Both the position numbers and the translations under genes were made by a program. This document shows, one piece after another, positions 1-10,755 of a DNA stretch of 35,176 bases. Below the pieces are notes generated by a model. The model saw only the letters and a program-made list of their open reading frames with translations, did no database searches and had not been told where the DNA came from. Source of the DNA: an uncultured Kiloniella sp. (lineage in GTDB: Bacteria > Pseudomonadota > Alphaproteobacteria > Kiloniellales > Kiloniellaceae); assembly GCF_937128705.1 (NCBI RefSeq), contig NZ_CAKZMP010000307.1, forward strand, positions 1-35,176, written 5' to 3'. The stretch's first letter is position 1. Every line of letters begins with the position of its first letter.

Positions 1-184
1 CCATCGTTTTGGGATCCCACTTTACGACTTTTTTGGGCTTTTCTGGTGTCGCCAGAATAGAGTCATTATTCTGGCCGACCTGGTTGGCAAATTCTTCAAA
101 ACGCCGACGCATTTCTTTCTTCTCTTCAGAATTCATGTCCTGAACAGACTTGTCAGATAAATCTTTCTGGCGAATATCACTCAT
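1..184 (-). CDS. Hypothetical protein, N-terminal part, truncated at the window edge
   Basis: Reading frame on the minus strand from ATG at 182-184 gives MSDIRQKDLSDKSVQDMNSEEKKEMRRRFEEFANQVGQNNDSILATPEKPKKVVKWDPKTM; no stop before the edge; family not recognised. Confidence 0.5.
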   Translation of the reverse strand, partial: MSDIRQKDLSDKSVQDMNSEEKKEMRRRFEEFANQVGQNNDSILATPEKPKKVVKWDPKTM

Positions 185-247
185 GCTCTATACCGTAGAT
201 CTGTGCATCAAAAGTCATAACCTGTTCTAAATATACATGAAAGCATC

Positions 248-886
248 ATGACAAGCATCCATTTTTTACAGAACGGCCCAGAAGCAGCTCTCGATACGAA
301 TAAGGTAACTATCCTTTTTACCCACGGATCGGGCGCCCCTATGGATACCGATTTTATGAATTACTTCGCTGAAAAGTTAGGGAATCAAGGCCACAATATT
401 ATCCGGTTTGAATTTCCCTTTATGGCGGAACGCCGAACAACCGGGAAAAAGCGCCCACCAGATCGAGCCCCTAAACTATTGGAATTCTGGCAAGAAGTGA
501 TAGATCAGTACCCTCAGCGCCCTCTTTATATAATGGGGAAATCCCTTGGCGGGCGCATGGCCAGTATGATTGCGGATGAAATGAATGTTACTGGTACTAT
601 CTGTCTCGGCTATCCCTTTCACCCCCCTAACAAACCAGAAAACACCAGAACCGCACATCTTGAAAATGCCAAAACACCCTGTCTAATCATACAGGGCACA
701 CGTGATCCGTTTGGAAGACCAGACGAGGTTGAGCATTATAGTTTATCAGATAAAATAAGAGTCTACTGGTCAGAAAACGGGAATCATAACTTAAGCCCAC
801 GGAAAAGATCAGGCCGAACAGAAGAACAAAACTGGTTAGAGGCTATTGCAGCTATAAACGCATTTATCAACGAGACAAATTCATGA
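248..886 (+). CDS. Alpha/beta family hydrolase (KANL3/Tex30-like, COG3571 type)
   Basis: ORF 212 aa; FTHGSGAPMDT, GKSLGGRMAS nucleophile elbow, IIQGTRDPFG, GNHNL catalytic His region. Confidence 0.85.
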   Translation: MTSIHFLQNGPEAALDTNKVTILFTHGSGAPMDTDFMNYFAEKLGNQGHNIIRFEFPFMAERRTTGKKRPPDRAPKLLEFWQEVIDQYPQRPLYIMGKSLGGRMASMIADEMNVTGTICLGYPFHPPNKPENTRTAHLENAKTPCLIIQGTRDPFGRPDEVEHYSLSDKIRVYWSENGNHNLSPRKRSGRTEEQNWLEAIAAINAFINETNS

Positions 887-1245
887 GCAAGACTTTACCT
901 AGCTGCGTAGAAGAAACGATAAATCTCTGCCTTCCATTGGGTGAAATCAGGGTTAAACCAATGTTTGGCGGACATGGTCTTTATTTTGAAGACATCATGT
1001 TTGCTCTAGAGGCCTTTGGCAGCATCTATTTGAAAGCGGATAAAAAAAGTGAAGTCCTTTTTATTGAAGCTGGGAGTGAACCTTTCACGTATGAAGGCAA
1101 AAACAAACCAATAAAAATGTCATACTGGCTTGTCCCGGAAACAGCACAAGAAGATCCAGAAGAATTCATTCATTGGGCCGAACTGGCGATTACTGCATCA
1201 AAACGCGCCCATGCGAAAAAGCAGCCTAAAGCAAAAAAAAGATAA
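883..1245 (+). CDS. TfoX/Sxy N-terminal domain protein
   Basis: VKPMFGGHGLYFEDIMFALEAFGSIYLKAD is typical of TfoX_N; ATGA overlap with the upstream gene. Confidence 0.85.
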   Translation: MSKTLPSCVEETINLCLPLGEIRVKPMFGGHGLYFEDIMFALEAFGSIYLKADKKSEVLFIEAGSEPFTYEGKNKPIKMSYWLVPETAQEDPEEFIHWAELAITASKRAHAKKQPKAKKR

Positions 1246-1495
1246 ACTCTGGCTGAGACGACTCTGTTCTAAAAACAATCAAGTAAACTTGAAAAATAGA
1301 AGCAACTCGGGATAACAAAAATAACAGAAATAAAGGAATAACCGCCATCGAGAATAATTAGTTCAGTTAGCCTGTTTTTCCGTGACGCAATCTGTGTATA
1401 CTGCGGCGCAACATTACAACTGAACAGATAACAGACAAACCTGCTACTGCTCAATTATCAAATCAGCTGCCAGAGAAAGTTAGGGAGCCACCAGC

Positions 1496-2902
1496 ATGTC
1501 CGATCAAGGCAACATTCGTATTGAAACAGATTCCATGGGCGAAATAGACGTCGCAGCAGACCGTTATTGGGGTGCTCAGACTCAACGCTCGCTTCAGAAC
1601 TTCAAGATTGGTGGCGAAAAAATGCCACCTGCGCTGATTAAGGCCCTCGGCACACAAAAACTTGCTGCTGCACGCACGAACATTGAATTAGGTGTGTTGG
1701 ATAAAAAGCTCGGCGAGACGATCTGCCAAGCCGCACAAGAAGTTATCGACGGAAAGCTGACGGATCACTTCCCGCTGGTTGTCTGGCAAACAGGCTCTGG
1801 TACGCAGAGCAATATGAATACCAATGAAGTCATTGCTGGTCGCGCAAATGAAATCCTGACTGGTGAGCGTGGCGGGAAATCCCCTGTGCACCCAAATGAT
1901 CACTGCAACATGGGGCAGTCATCAAATGATACTTTCCCATCGGCAATGTCCATCGCGGGCGTAAGACAGTTAAGTGAGGAAACTATCCCTGCACTGGAAC
2001 GGCTGCACGCTTCTCTTGATGCCAAAGCAAAAGCTTATGAAAAAATCATCAAAATCGGCCGCACACACCTAATGGATGCAACGCCCCTGACCCTGGGGCA
2101 GGAATTTTCCGGCTATGCCAAGCAGATCGAATATGGCATTGCCCGGATCAAGAATACACTTCCACGCTTAGCCGAACTTGCGCAAGGCGGTACAGCTGTT
2201 GGTACTGGTTTGAACTCTGTCGAAGGTTTTGCTGAAAAATTTGCGGCTCAGGTTTCAGACATTACAAAGCTACCATTCACAACGGCACCAAATAAGTTTG
2301 AGGCACTTGCAGCACATGACGCCATTATTGAGGCATCAGGTGCGTTAAACGTTCTTTCAGCTTCCTTGATGAAGATTGCCAATGACATCCGCATGCTTGG
2401 CTCTGGCCCGCGTTGTGGACTGGGCGAGTTGCTGTTGCCTGCAAATGAGCCTGGTTCATCCATTATGCCAGGTAAGGTAAATCCTACCCAGGCCGAAGCG
2501 ATGACAATGGTTTGTGCACAGGTTATGGGGAACCACACAACAATTACTGTAGCCGGATCAAACGGACACTTTGAACTCAACGTTTTCAAACCCGTGATGA
2601 TTTACAACTTGCTGCAATCTGCCAAGCTGATTGGGGATGCCTGTGACTCATTCCGCGAAAATTGTGTTGATGGTATCGAAGCAAACGAAGAGCGCATCAC
2701 AACCCTGATGCAACAATCCCTCATGCTGGTGACGGCCCTCAACCCGCATATTGGCTATGACAACGCTGCGAAGGTTGCAAAGAAGGCCTACGTCGAAAAC
2801 AGCACACTTAAAGAAGCAGCTGTAGCACTCGGCCTTTTGACAGCAGAAGAGTTTGATGAAAAGGTCCGCCCTGAAAACATGGTCGGTCCCCGTAAAGCCT
2901 AG
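1496..2902 (+). CDS. fumC: Class II fumarate hydratase
   Basis: 468 aa; [13 protein letters not shown] signature, [14 protein letters not shown], full-length fumarase C sequence. Confidence 0.97.
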   Translation: MSDQGNIRIETDSMGEIDVAADRYWGAQTQRSLQNFKIGGEKMPPALIKALGTQKLAAARTNIELGVLDKKLGETICQAAQEVIDGKLTDHFPLVVWQTGSGTQSNMNTNEVIAGRANEILTGERGGKSPVHPNDHCNMGQSSNDTFPSAMSIAGVRQLSEETIPALERLHASLDAKAKAYEKIIKIGRTHLMDATPLTLGQEFSGYAKQIEYGIARIKNTLPRLAELAQGGTAVGTGLNSVEGFAEKFAAQVSDITKLPFTTAPNKFEALAAHDAIIEASGALNVLSASLMKIANDIRMLGSGPRCGLGELLLPANEPGSSIMPGKVNPTQAEAMTMVCAQVMGNHTTITVAGSNGHFELNVFKPVMIYNLLQSAKLIGDACDSFRENCVDGIEANEERITTLMQQSLMLVTALNPHIGYDNAAKVAKKAYVENSTLKEAAVALGLLTAEEFDEKVRPENMVGPRKA

Positions 2903-2971
2903 GTTGATCTAAAGGCGGGTGATAAATCCATATTGCCCGCCTTATCTTCTTTGTTATTACGCGAGAACAAC

Positions 2972-3247
2972 ATGGTTCTGGACTTCAAATCGGAAGAAAT
3001 CAAAAAACGTTCCGTAACCATATCCGGGCACAGAACCAGCTTTAGCTTGGAAGAAGGCTTTTGGCAGGAAATAAAGCTCCTTGCGAAAAGCGAAGGCTTA
3101 TCTCTCAACCAGTTTGTTGAAAAAGTCGATGAAGCAAGAACAAGCAATCTTTCAAGCGCGCTTCGAATTCTTGTTTTCAATCACCTCAAAAACCGGCTTG
3201 AAGACATTAATAAAGATACTGCTTCTGAACCTATCTCAGAAAAATAG
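2972..3247 (+). CDS. Ribbon-helix-helix domain-containing protein (RHH_4-like)
   Basis: KKRSVTISGHRTSFSLEEGFWQEIKLLAKSEGLSLNQFVEKVDEAR; preferred start MVLDFKSEEIK at 2972 inside ORF 2933-3247. Confidence 0.8.
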   Translation: MVLDFKSEEIKKRSVTISGHRTSFSLEEGFWQEIKLLAKSEGLSLNQFVEKVDEARTSNLSSALRILVFNHLKNRLEDINKDTASEPISEK

Positions 3248-3282
3248 AGCGCCTTTCCAACGGAAAAACACTCTATTTTTTT
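3241..3282 (+). terminator. Rho-independent terminator after the RHH gene
   Basis: AAAATAGAG ... TTTCCaacGGAAA ... CTCTATTTTTTT: nested stem followed by a T run. Confidence 0.65.
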
Positions 3283-3331
3283 ATGTTCGATTACCTTACC
3301 CAGTAATCACTTCAAACGAAAAGGCTAAGGC

Positions 3332-6300
3332 TTAGCCACCAAGTTCCTTAAAAAGTCCCTTCAGAAGTTCTTTGGCTTTCTTTTTCTTGGACTTCTTGTC
3401 CTCAACAACTGGCTCATTCTTTTGCTCAACAGGTTCCCCCGTTACTTCTGGTTGCGGTTCGGAAACGTCTTCACTTGGAACTTCGCCACCCAAGAGCTGA
3501 TTGATTGTATTAGACTTGTTTGATTGCAGGAACTGCCCTTTGACCCTTGGGTTCGGCTTATCCAAATCACCCTTCAGATGAACGGTTAGATAAGGTTTGG
3601 TCGGGTCTTCACCCTCACGAAACAGGTCACTTTGACTTTCAATCAACCATGCTGGTAAATCCACTGTGGCTGCCGTAAAAACCGATGTTCGATTGCCATC
3701 AACTCGAAGGTCTTTGGTAACAAGAACACCATTATGAATCGTATACGTCCCCTTCAACTGAGCGGGATGTCCTGCGAACGATTGCAACAATGTTGTCGTT
3801 GCATCTCCAACGCCTTGAATCCCCTTTAGTTTGGAACCAAGGACGCCAAGCAGCGCTCCGCCAACAACTTCTTTGGTTTTAACTTTTGCGGTTAAAACAC
3901 CATTAATCTGACCGTTACCATTTAATGCCTGAACAAGATCAGCTTCGGACCTGCCTTTTGTCGTAATCTTACCTTCAACGGAAACAGGGCCTGAAACTCT
4001 TTTGAAATCAGCCATATCCCGAAGCAACGAACCACTATCAATATTGTCACCCTTGATATCCATATCCACAAGAATCTGATCCCGGCCATCAACAGTGCCT
4101 GTTGCTGTAATTCCACCACCATAGGCAACGCCTGCAAACTGGGAAAGTGTCAAAACACCATCCAGCAACGTCGCTTTTGCCTGCACATCTGAGATACTTA
4201 AAGCATCCTTCTGAACGGCATCAGATATAAGCGAGATCTCGGCATCCAAAGAAGACAATCCGGACAGATCCATTCTTTCCTGTGACCAGCGCCGGTTCAA
4301 TCCAGCAGAAACCGAGCTACCACCACCGCTTGCGCCACCTGATGCTCCGCCCTGCCCTGGTTGAGGCAAAAGGCTATTCAGATTCAGCTGACCTGTCATT
4401 AGGTTAGCTGTCACCTTCGGTTTCGCACCTTTTAAGTTTGCGACGACACTCCCTTGGATACGTGTATTGGCAATGGTTCCATCAAGCTCTGACAGTTCGA
4501 CTTCCCCCGGTCCCGCCTTGACGACAGATTTAACAGAAACCCGTCCCCATTGTGGATTTGTCGAAGCTTCAGGATTAAGTCTTTTCACAAGCTGTGCAGC
4601 ATCGGGGTGATCAATAACCACTAAACCTTGATACAACGAGTTGGTCCCGGGCTGAATCACACCTTTGGCCTGATAGGACCCACCTATTGCTGCCCCAAGC
4701 AGGTCAAGCGATAGATTGTCTTTAGTCCCTTGAACATTACCACTAATCTCTAAAGAGCCCAGCTGGGGCATTCCCTTAATTTTATCTTGTCCGGCAAGCG
4801 TCAAAAGCTTTGGAAGGTCAGCAACCTTGGCGATTATTGTCGTATCGAAAGAAGGCGTTTCCGTCTCAATCTGTTTGATCGCACCTGACAAAGCGAGAGA
4901 AGACCCCTCAATATCATCCAAAGACGCATTTCTTATTTGAAGATTACCTTGTTGCAAAGTGGCATCTAGCTTCACCCCACGAAGCGGAATACCTTGGTAC
5001 ACGGCTTCCCCAAGAGTAATATCCAGGTTAGCATCCAACCGCCCTAACAACGATTCCGATTTATTTCTGTTAGCTGATGCTTTCTGAGTTGATGAATTGC
5101 TATTATCAGCCAAAGAAGAATCGTTAGACACCTCAGCATTCTCGTTTGTTTTATAGGATGAAGCCTTTTTTTCACCTATCTTGTAGGCATCCAGATCTAT
5201 TCGATCGATAACAACACGTGCCCCAACACCCAAACGATCACGAAGCGCAATTGTAGCCGCCCCATCCAGATGAGTAACATCCAACGTAATGGAAACCGGG
5301 TTTAGAACGATCTGTTCGGGCATCAAGCTAAAGCGCAGCTTACCATCCAACCGTCGTAGCCTGTCATTGGGGACATCAGGAACATCTAATTCAAGCCATG
5401 TCAAAAGTCCGCGCAGATCCTCTGTCCGCGCGTTCAATTGCCCATTAACTGTTTGATTTTGATAATTGGCAGCAAGAGCTATTTGGCTTCCACTTGGAAG
5501 TTGAGCGCTTAAATTCTGAATCTCGAACACACCATTCCCGAGGCTGGACTGCAAAACCAAACCACGCACAATTCTTTGATTGTAAATAATATCATCAATA
5601 CTGATTTGCGCCTGAAGAGAAATTTCAGGGGAAAACGTTGGCCACGAAGATTTAGAAAGCTGTTTCGTACCTTGGTCAACTTCTGACGTTGAATGTCCTG
5701 TTACCGCATTGTTCTCATCGGAAGTACTTTTTGTGGCCGAGCTCTTGTTCTTTTGGATCGCATCTTGAACAGTGAGAATATCATCCAGGTTCACTCTTGG
5801 GCTTGCCAGATTCATCGAGATATCGACACCGCCTTTCAGACCAGCACTAACCGTGCCAGTCACTTTTTGCGCCCCAACCCGAACGATAAGATCATTCACA
5901 GAAAGCTTGTTAAGATCACCCTCCAGCTCAGCAGATATTTCAAAATGACTGTCCGCACTTGTTTTGACATCAACCTTAAACAACTCTGAAATCAACGACC
6001 CGAGATCACTTCCATCCCCGTCGAATTTTCCGCGATAGGAAGTACTGTTGACATGACGAGAAACCAGACCATTAAACTTTAGCTTTGCTTCGGAATCAGG
6101 TAGGCGGATACCTGCATTAATTGCGGTTGCTCCTTCGTCGGCAAACTGGCCCAAATCCAGTTCAATCTCTGTACGCTGCCCTCTCAACAACAAATCACCA
6201 CCCAGAGTAAAAGGACCTGTGAGACTTTTTGCAGCTACCTCAACATTAATCCCTTCAAAAGTCTCCTGAACATTGCCATCTCTATAATGGACGGTACCGT

Positions 6301-6817
6301 CAATAATTCGAAAATGATCAAGCACAACACCGGAAAAGAAGGTGCTATCAGCTTCGTCTTCATCACTATCTAAAGCGTTATTTGGGTTTAGTGCAAGCCC
6401 GCCATCTGCTTTCTCTTGAGTAATATCCACAGGCGAGAAAACCCAGTTTCCCGAACCATCTGCAAACTTCTCAACATGTATGATAGGTTTTCTTAAAATA
6501 ACTTCATCAACCCGAAGTCGACCACTCAACAATGGGAAAACAGCAATTTTCACCCCCAATTCATCAAGGGAAATCATTGTGTTTTCGTTGGATCTTGGGT
6601 CGTTTTCCAATCGGACATTCGCCGCAGAAAAACTTGGCACAGGGAGTATTCTAAGGTGAAGATCCCCCTCAATATCCAAAGTTCGTCCCGTATGAGCATA
6701 AACTTGCTCTGTTATGTCGCCTTTATACTGGTTCCAGTTAATAAAACCTGGCCCAAATAGCACGCCACCAATGACGAGAAGTAATATTATGGATATTGAA
6801 ATCGTAAATTTGCGCAC
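3332..6817 (-). CDS. AsmA family protein
   Basis: 1161 aa; N-terminal TM segment then GRTLDIEGDLHLRILPVPSFSAANVRLEND; repetitive beta architecture; C-terminal DLDKPNPRVKGQF. Confidence 0.9.
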   Translation of the reverse strand: MRKFTISISIILLLVIGGVLFGPGFINWNQYKGDITEQVYAHTGRTLDIEGDLHLRILPVPSFSAANVRLENDPRSNENTMISLDELGVKIAVFPLLSGRLRVDEVILRKPIIHVEKFADGSGNWVFSPVDITQEKADGGLALNPNNALDSDEDEADSTFFSGVVLDHFRIIDGTVHYRDGNVQETFEGINVEVAAKSLTGPFTLGGDLLLRGQRTEIELDLGQFADEGATAINAGIRLPDSEAKLKFNGLVSRHVNSTSYRGKFDGDGSDLGSLISELFKVDVKTSADSHFEISAELEGDLNKLSVNDLIVRVGAQKVTGTVSAGLKGGVDISMNLASPRVNLDDILTVQDAIQKNKSSATKSTSDENNAVTGHSTSEVDQGTKQLSKSSWPTFSPEISLQAQISIDDIIYNQRIVRGLVLQSSLGNGVFEIQNLSAQLPSGSQIALAANYQNQTVNGQLNARTEDLRGLLTWLELDVPDVPNDRLRRLDGKLRFSLMPEQIVLNPVSITLDVTHLDGAATIALRDRLGVGARVVIDRIDLDAYKIGEKKASSYKTNENAEVSNDSSLADNSNSSTQKASANRNKSESLLGRLDANLDITLGEAVYQGIPLRGVKLDATLQQGNLQIRNASLDDIEGSSLALSGAIKQIETETPSFDTTIIAKVADLPKLLTLAGQDKIKGMPQLGSLEISGNVQGTKDNLSLDLLGAAIGGSYQAKGVIQPGTNSLYQGLVVIDHPDAAQLVKRLNPEASTNPQWGRVSVKSVVKAGPGEVELSELDGTIANTRIQGSVVANLKGAKPKVTANLMTGQLNLNSLLPQPGQGGASGGASGGGSSVSAGLNRRWSQERMDLSGLSSLDAEISLISDAVQKDALSISDVQAKATLLDGVLTLSQFAGVAYGGGITATGTVDGRDQILVDMDIKGDNIDSGSLLRDMADFKRVSGPVSVEGKITTKGRSEADLVQALNGNGQINGVLTAKVKTKEVVGGALLGVLGSKLKGIQGVGDATTTLLQSFAGHPAQLKGTYTIHNGVLVTKDLRVDGNRTSVFTAATVDLPAWLIESQSDLFREGEDPTKPYLTVHLKGDLDKPNPRVKGQFLQSNKSNTINQLLGGEVPSEDVSEPQPEVTGEPVEQKNEPVVEDKKSKKKKAKELLKGLFKELGG

Positions 6818-7007
6818 GATCCAACCTTTTATGATGTTTTATGTTTATGGTTTTGTGTAAAAAATCACACTCTATAATTGTTAAGATCTAAACTACTCAT
6901 AAGCTTGTGTTTAATCAATCGTTTGCAAGAGATACCTTTATTTAAATTGCGTTATTTCAGATAAATCTGCGCATTCCCCGCAAAAATAAACCATCGCGTG
7001 CAATTCC

Positions 7008-7385
7008 GTGATAAACTCGGCTTTCAACACTTTTATAATCAGGTACGACATTTTGCTTAGAACATTCATTATTAGTTTTTTTATCCTCGTTTCCACCAAT
7101 GCTTTTGCAACCCAACAACTTACGAATAAAGAGCTTGCACAGCTATGTAATTCCGAGGACCGATGGTTTGGCGGTCTGTGTAACGGATATATTACAGGTA
7201 CGGTTGAGAGCCTGTTGGAAATGAGAGAACAAGGACTGATTGCAGAGGCATTTTGTTTTCCAGCGAACACACAACGCGGTCAATTCATTGACGTCATTAG
7301 GCTGTCTCTTACAAAAAAAATCGATACCCAGCCAGCATTTGAAAGCATCGTATTAACATTAAGGGAAAAATATCCGTGTGAATAA
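7008..7385 (+). CDS. Rap1a/Tai-like domain protein with signal peptide
   Basis: Signal-like N-terminus ending AFA|TQQ; LCNSED..FGGLCNGYITGTVESL and FCFPANTQRGQFIDVIRLSL..YPCE resemble the Rap1a family with conserved Cys. Confidence 0.7.
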   Translation: MINSAFNTFIIRYDILLRTFIISFFILVSTNAFATQQLTNKELAQLCNSEDRWFGGLCNGYITGTVESLLEMREQGLIAEAFCFPANTQRGQFIDVIRLSLTKKIDTQPAFESIVLTLREKYPCE

Positions 7386-8571
7386 AGCCACAAAGGAACA
7401 AGAACTAACTTCTAAACGCCCCCGCAACTTCAAAGATTTGATCGCAGTTATTTCTTGCGTATCTATTGCTGGGATCAGTATGGGGTTTACGCTTCCTTTG
7501 ATGACTATTTCACTTGATCGCGATGGGAATAGCGGATCATTTATTGGTCTTATAGGTTCCATGCTTGGAATCGCTATTGTACTTTTTTCCCCTTTTGTCC
7601 CTGCCTGTATTTCCTATCTCGGCATGAGAAAATTTGTCATCATTTGTATGCTTGGCGAAACACTCATGTTTGTTTGCCTGTTTCTCTTTCCAACACCAGT
7701 TGCCTGGGTTCTCATCCGCTTTGTTATGGGCATGGCTGTTGCCGGGATTTTCATTGGCAGTGAAAGCTGGATTAATCACCTGGCCATCTCATCTCACCGT
7801 GGACGCATACTCGCCCTTTTCAATATTTCCTTAGGCCTGGGCTTTGCTTCCGGCCCTTTACTTCTCGTTATCACGGGAACTGATAGCTGGCTTCCCTTTA
7901 TAAGCGGTGCCTGTATTTGTTTCCTCGCAACAATTCCTTTACTGCTGGCTCAAGATCCAGAGATGGATTTGAAAACCCCGAGCAGCTTTAATCAATTCTC
8001 ATTTATACTGATCGCCCCTGCATATTGTGCTGCGGTTGTTCTTGCTTCGGGAACAGAAACTCTAATGGGAACTTTTTTTCATTACTACGGTTCCAGAGTA
8101 GGATATGCACAGCCTGATATGCATGTCATGCTAACCTTGTTTTTTCTTGGTGGCCTTGTCTTCCAATACCCAATCGGCTGGCTTGCCGATCACATGAACA
8201 TTCCGCGCCTACTGCTTATTCTAGGAATGATTTGCATGTTATGCATCATCCTGACATTCCAATTTTCCCATATGATTTTCGTGTTTAAATTCCTTCTATT
8301 TTGTTGGGGGGGAATTTTAACATCTATCTACAACACGGTTCTTACGGCTGTTGGGCACGAATACAAGGGGGCTGATTTGATTGCGGCAAATGCATCATTC
8401 GGGTTTTTATGGGGGATAGGCGGATTGATGCCTCTTGTTGGCGGTCAAGCGACACAAATATATCAAGGAGAAGCTTTGATATACGTTTCACTGGCACTAA
8501 CGATGCTGTTTGTCATTTTGATGGTTGGTACTTTGATAAACCCGAAAGCAAAGAAGAAAAACTATAACTAG
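7378..8571 (+). CDS. MFS transporter (YcaD-like)
   Basis: 397 aa, about 12 hydrophobic segments, GTG start overlapping the previous stop by 8 bp; RFVMGMAVAGIFIGSESWI..RGRILALFNISLGLGFASGP. Confidence 0.85.
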   Translation: MNKATKEQELTSKRPRNFKDLIAVISCVSIAGISMGFTLPLMTISLDRDGNSGSFIGLIGSMLGIAIVLFSPFVPACISYLGMRKFVIICMLGETLMFVCLFLFPTPVAWVLIRFVMGMAVAGIFIGSESWINHLAISSHRGRILALFNISLGLGFASGPLLLVITGTDSWLPFISGACICFLATIPLLLAQDPEMDLKTPSSFNQFSFILIAPAYCAAVVLASGTETLMGTFFHYYGSRVGYAQPDMHVMLTLFFLGGLVFQYPIGWLADHMNIPRLLLILGMICMLCIILTFQFSHMIFVFKFLLFCWGGILTSIYNTVLTAVGHEYKGADLIAANASFGFLWGIGGLMPLVGGQATQIYQGEALIYVSLALTMLFVILMVGTLINPKAKKKNYN

Positions 8572-10019
8572 GGTGTTTTCTTCGCCAATTCTTTCCACTG
8601 GGCCTTCTTACGATAGATTGTCGAAGGATTGATATCCAGCAAACTTGCTGCTTTTACGATATTGCCATCACACTTTTCTATGGCACCTTCGATTGCGTCT
8701 TTTTCAATCATCCAAAGCGGTAAAACTTCTGGAGGCTCCACCGCTGGTGTCGCTTGATCGGTTACGAAATAATCGGTGACGTCAGGGATAGAGCTTCCAA
8801 GATTGCCATCATCACTTGCGGTAACACTTTCCTTATATTGCACAACACTCGAATTTTGACGACTTAACGACGGCAGCATATCAGCGGTTAAAACCTTGCC
8901 TTCGTTCAAGACAATTGAGTTTCTTATGACATTCTGCAGTTGGCGAATATTCCCAGGCCAATTGTAATTATTAATCGCTTCCGCTGCTTCAGAAGAGAAG
9001 ATGGAAAACTCTTTACCTTCTTCTTTTGCATATTCAACTAAAAAAGACTTGGCAATTTCCAGAATATCCTCGTCACGATCTCTTAATGGCGGAAGATGAA
9101 TAGGGATAACATGAAGGCGATAATATAAATCTTCGCGAAACCGTCCTGCTTGAACTTCTTGCAAGGGACTTCGATTGGTCGCACAAACAATTCTAATATT
9201 TACTTTCTCCAAGCGGGTACTACCGACTTTGTGAAAAGTGCCACTTTGGATAAAGCGTAAGAGCTTTGTCTGCAGATCAAGATCCATTTCGCAGATTTCA
9301 TCCAGAAATAAAGTCCCGCCATCCGCCTGTGTCGCGGCCCCGTCCCTGTTCCCGATTGCCCCCGTAAAGGCCCCCTTCACATGACCAAAGATCTCTGATT
9401 CCATTAAATCCTTTGGTATTGCCCCGCAATTAAGGGGGACAAATGGTTTTTCTGCACGGGGGCTACACTTATGAATTGCTTCGGCACAAACTTCTTTTCC
9501 AGTACCGCTTTCGCCTGTGATGAAGACCGTTGCCTTGGAAGCCGCCGCAGAATCAATTGTACGATAAATGGACTGCATCGCAAAGGAAGAGCCAATAAAC
9601 CCATAAAAATGCGTTCGCTCTTTAATGGCTTCAACCATCTCGGATAACTGCATATGCTTCAAAGCATTGCGCACCGTGACGATTAGTCGATCGGCAGAAA
9701 ACGGTTTCTCAAGGAAATCATAAGCCCCCAACCGCATTGATTCGACGGCGATGTTCACAGATGCATTTGATGTGATAATAACCACAGCGATCGGTAATTT
9801 TCGCTCCTGCACCATACGCAAGATTTCAATACCATCCATGTCAGGCAATTGCAGGTCTAGTAGAATAACCCTGTATCCGCCGCCCTCCAGCTCATGCAAG
9901 GCTTCTTTACCAGACATCACCTGAGTAGATTCATAGCCAGAACGCTTTAAATAACTTGTATAAACAGCAACAAGCGATGCCGTATCTTCGACAAGTAAAA
10001 TAGAGGGTGTGTCTGTCAT
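8568..10019 (-). CDS. Sigma-54-dependent response regulator (LuxO/NtrC type)
   Basis: Receiver VILLDLQLPDMDG; AAA+ GESGTGKE, GAFTGA, GGTLFLDE; C-terminal Fis-type HTH AASLLDINPSTIYRKKAQW; likely start MTDTPSILLVED at 10019 (ORF extends to 10034). Confidence 0.93.
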   Translation of the reverse strand: MTDTPSILLVEDTASLVAVYTSYLKRSGYESTQVMSGKEALHELEGGGYRVILLDLQLPDMDGIEILRMVQERKLPIAVVIITSNASVNIAVESMRLGAYDFLEKPFSADRLIVTVRNALKHMQLSEMVEAIKERTHFYGFIGSSFAMQSIYRTIDSAAASKATVFITGESGTGKEVCAEAIHKCSPRAEKPFVPLNCGAIPKDLMESEIFGHVKGAFTGAIGNRDGAATQADGGTLFLDEICEMDLDLQTKLLRFIQSGTFHKVGSTRLEKVNIRIVCATNRSPLQEVQAGRFREDLYYRLHVIPIHLPPLRDRDEDILEIAKSFLVEYAKEEGKEFSIFSSEAAEAINNYNWPGNIRQLQNVIRNSIVLNEGKVLTADMLPSLSRQNSSVVQYKESVTASDDGNLGSSIPDVTDYFVTDQATPAVEPPEVLPLWMIEKDAIEGAIEKCDGNIVKAASLLDINPSTIYRKKAQWKELAKKTP

Positions 10020-10138
10020 CGAATATCGTACCAATCGGGTGCTATTATTCAGCTAAACAAGAAAACATTGATGATACGAGGGAACATACGCCTTGCCAAG
10101 CTTACAAGAGGCCCAAGCAGTACAAGACAAGGCCTCTT

Positions 10139-10483
10139 CTAACTATCTTGATAGGCTTCCATTGTTAAGGCCCCGATGGCATCAACACCGATAACAAGCT
10201 CAATCGCGTGCTCATGATTCTCACGTCGACAAGCTTCATTAATAAGTCGCATACGTTCCTGCAACCGAAGGGCCCCAAAAGTTCCACTTACACTTTTTAA
10301 AGTGTGGCTTTCCCTTTCCAACTCTGTGCCATCACGTACTCGTGCCGCATTAAGAACACCTGCGAGATGCGTCTTTAGATCGGCACGAAACTGTTCGATA
10401 AGAAAGGGAATAGTTTCTTCCCCAACTTCATTTGACAAAGACTGAATAACCACCTCATCCCGTATAGGATAAGTTTTATCCAA
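10139..10483 (-). CDS. Hpt domain-containing protein (LuxU-like phosphotransferase)
   Basis: ESHTLKSVSGTFGALRL matches the HxLKSxSxxFGA Hpt motif; 114 aa. Confidence 0.88.
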   Translation of the reverse strand: MDKTYPIRDEVVIQSLSNEVGEETIPFLIEQFRADLKTHLAGVLNAARVRDGTELERESHTLKSVSGTFGALRLQERMRLINEACRRENHEHAIELVIGVDAIGALTMEAYQDS

Positions 10484-10755
10484 TTCTTGCGTATCTATTT
10501 CATTAATCGAGCTAATTGTCCTGTGCTCCCCTCTGAAATCGGTGTGGCAAACACCGATATTTCAAGATGATTAATCCTGACAGTTATGTTTTGAACACGT
10601 GTTGCAAATGAAACTTGTTTCCAAATATAGGCAACAAAAACAAGCTTCTTCAGCAACTCATCAAGAATAACAGCTAGTAAATAATTAAACAGTATAAAAG
10701 TTGGGGTTTATACATATCCTCTGCGCGCCCCTGACGTCCCTTGGAAAACCAAGTT

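Noticed and set aside
1397-1402. TATACT as -10 of a fumC promoter
   Set aside because: No convincing -35 at normal spacing
2248-2589. 113-aa ORF on the minus strand
   Set aside because: Antisense to fumC
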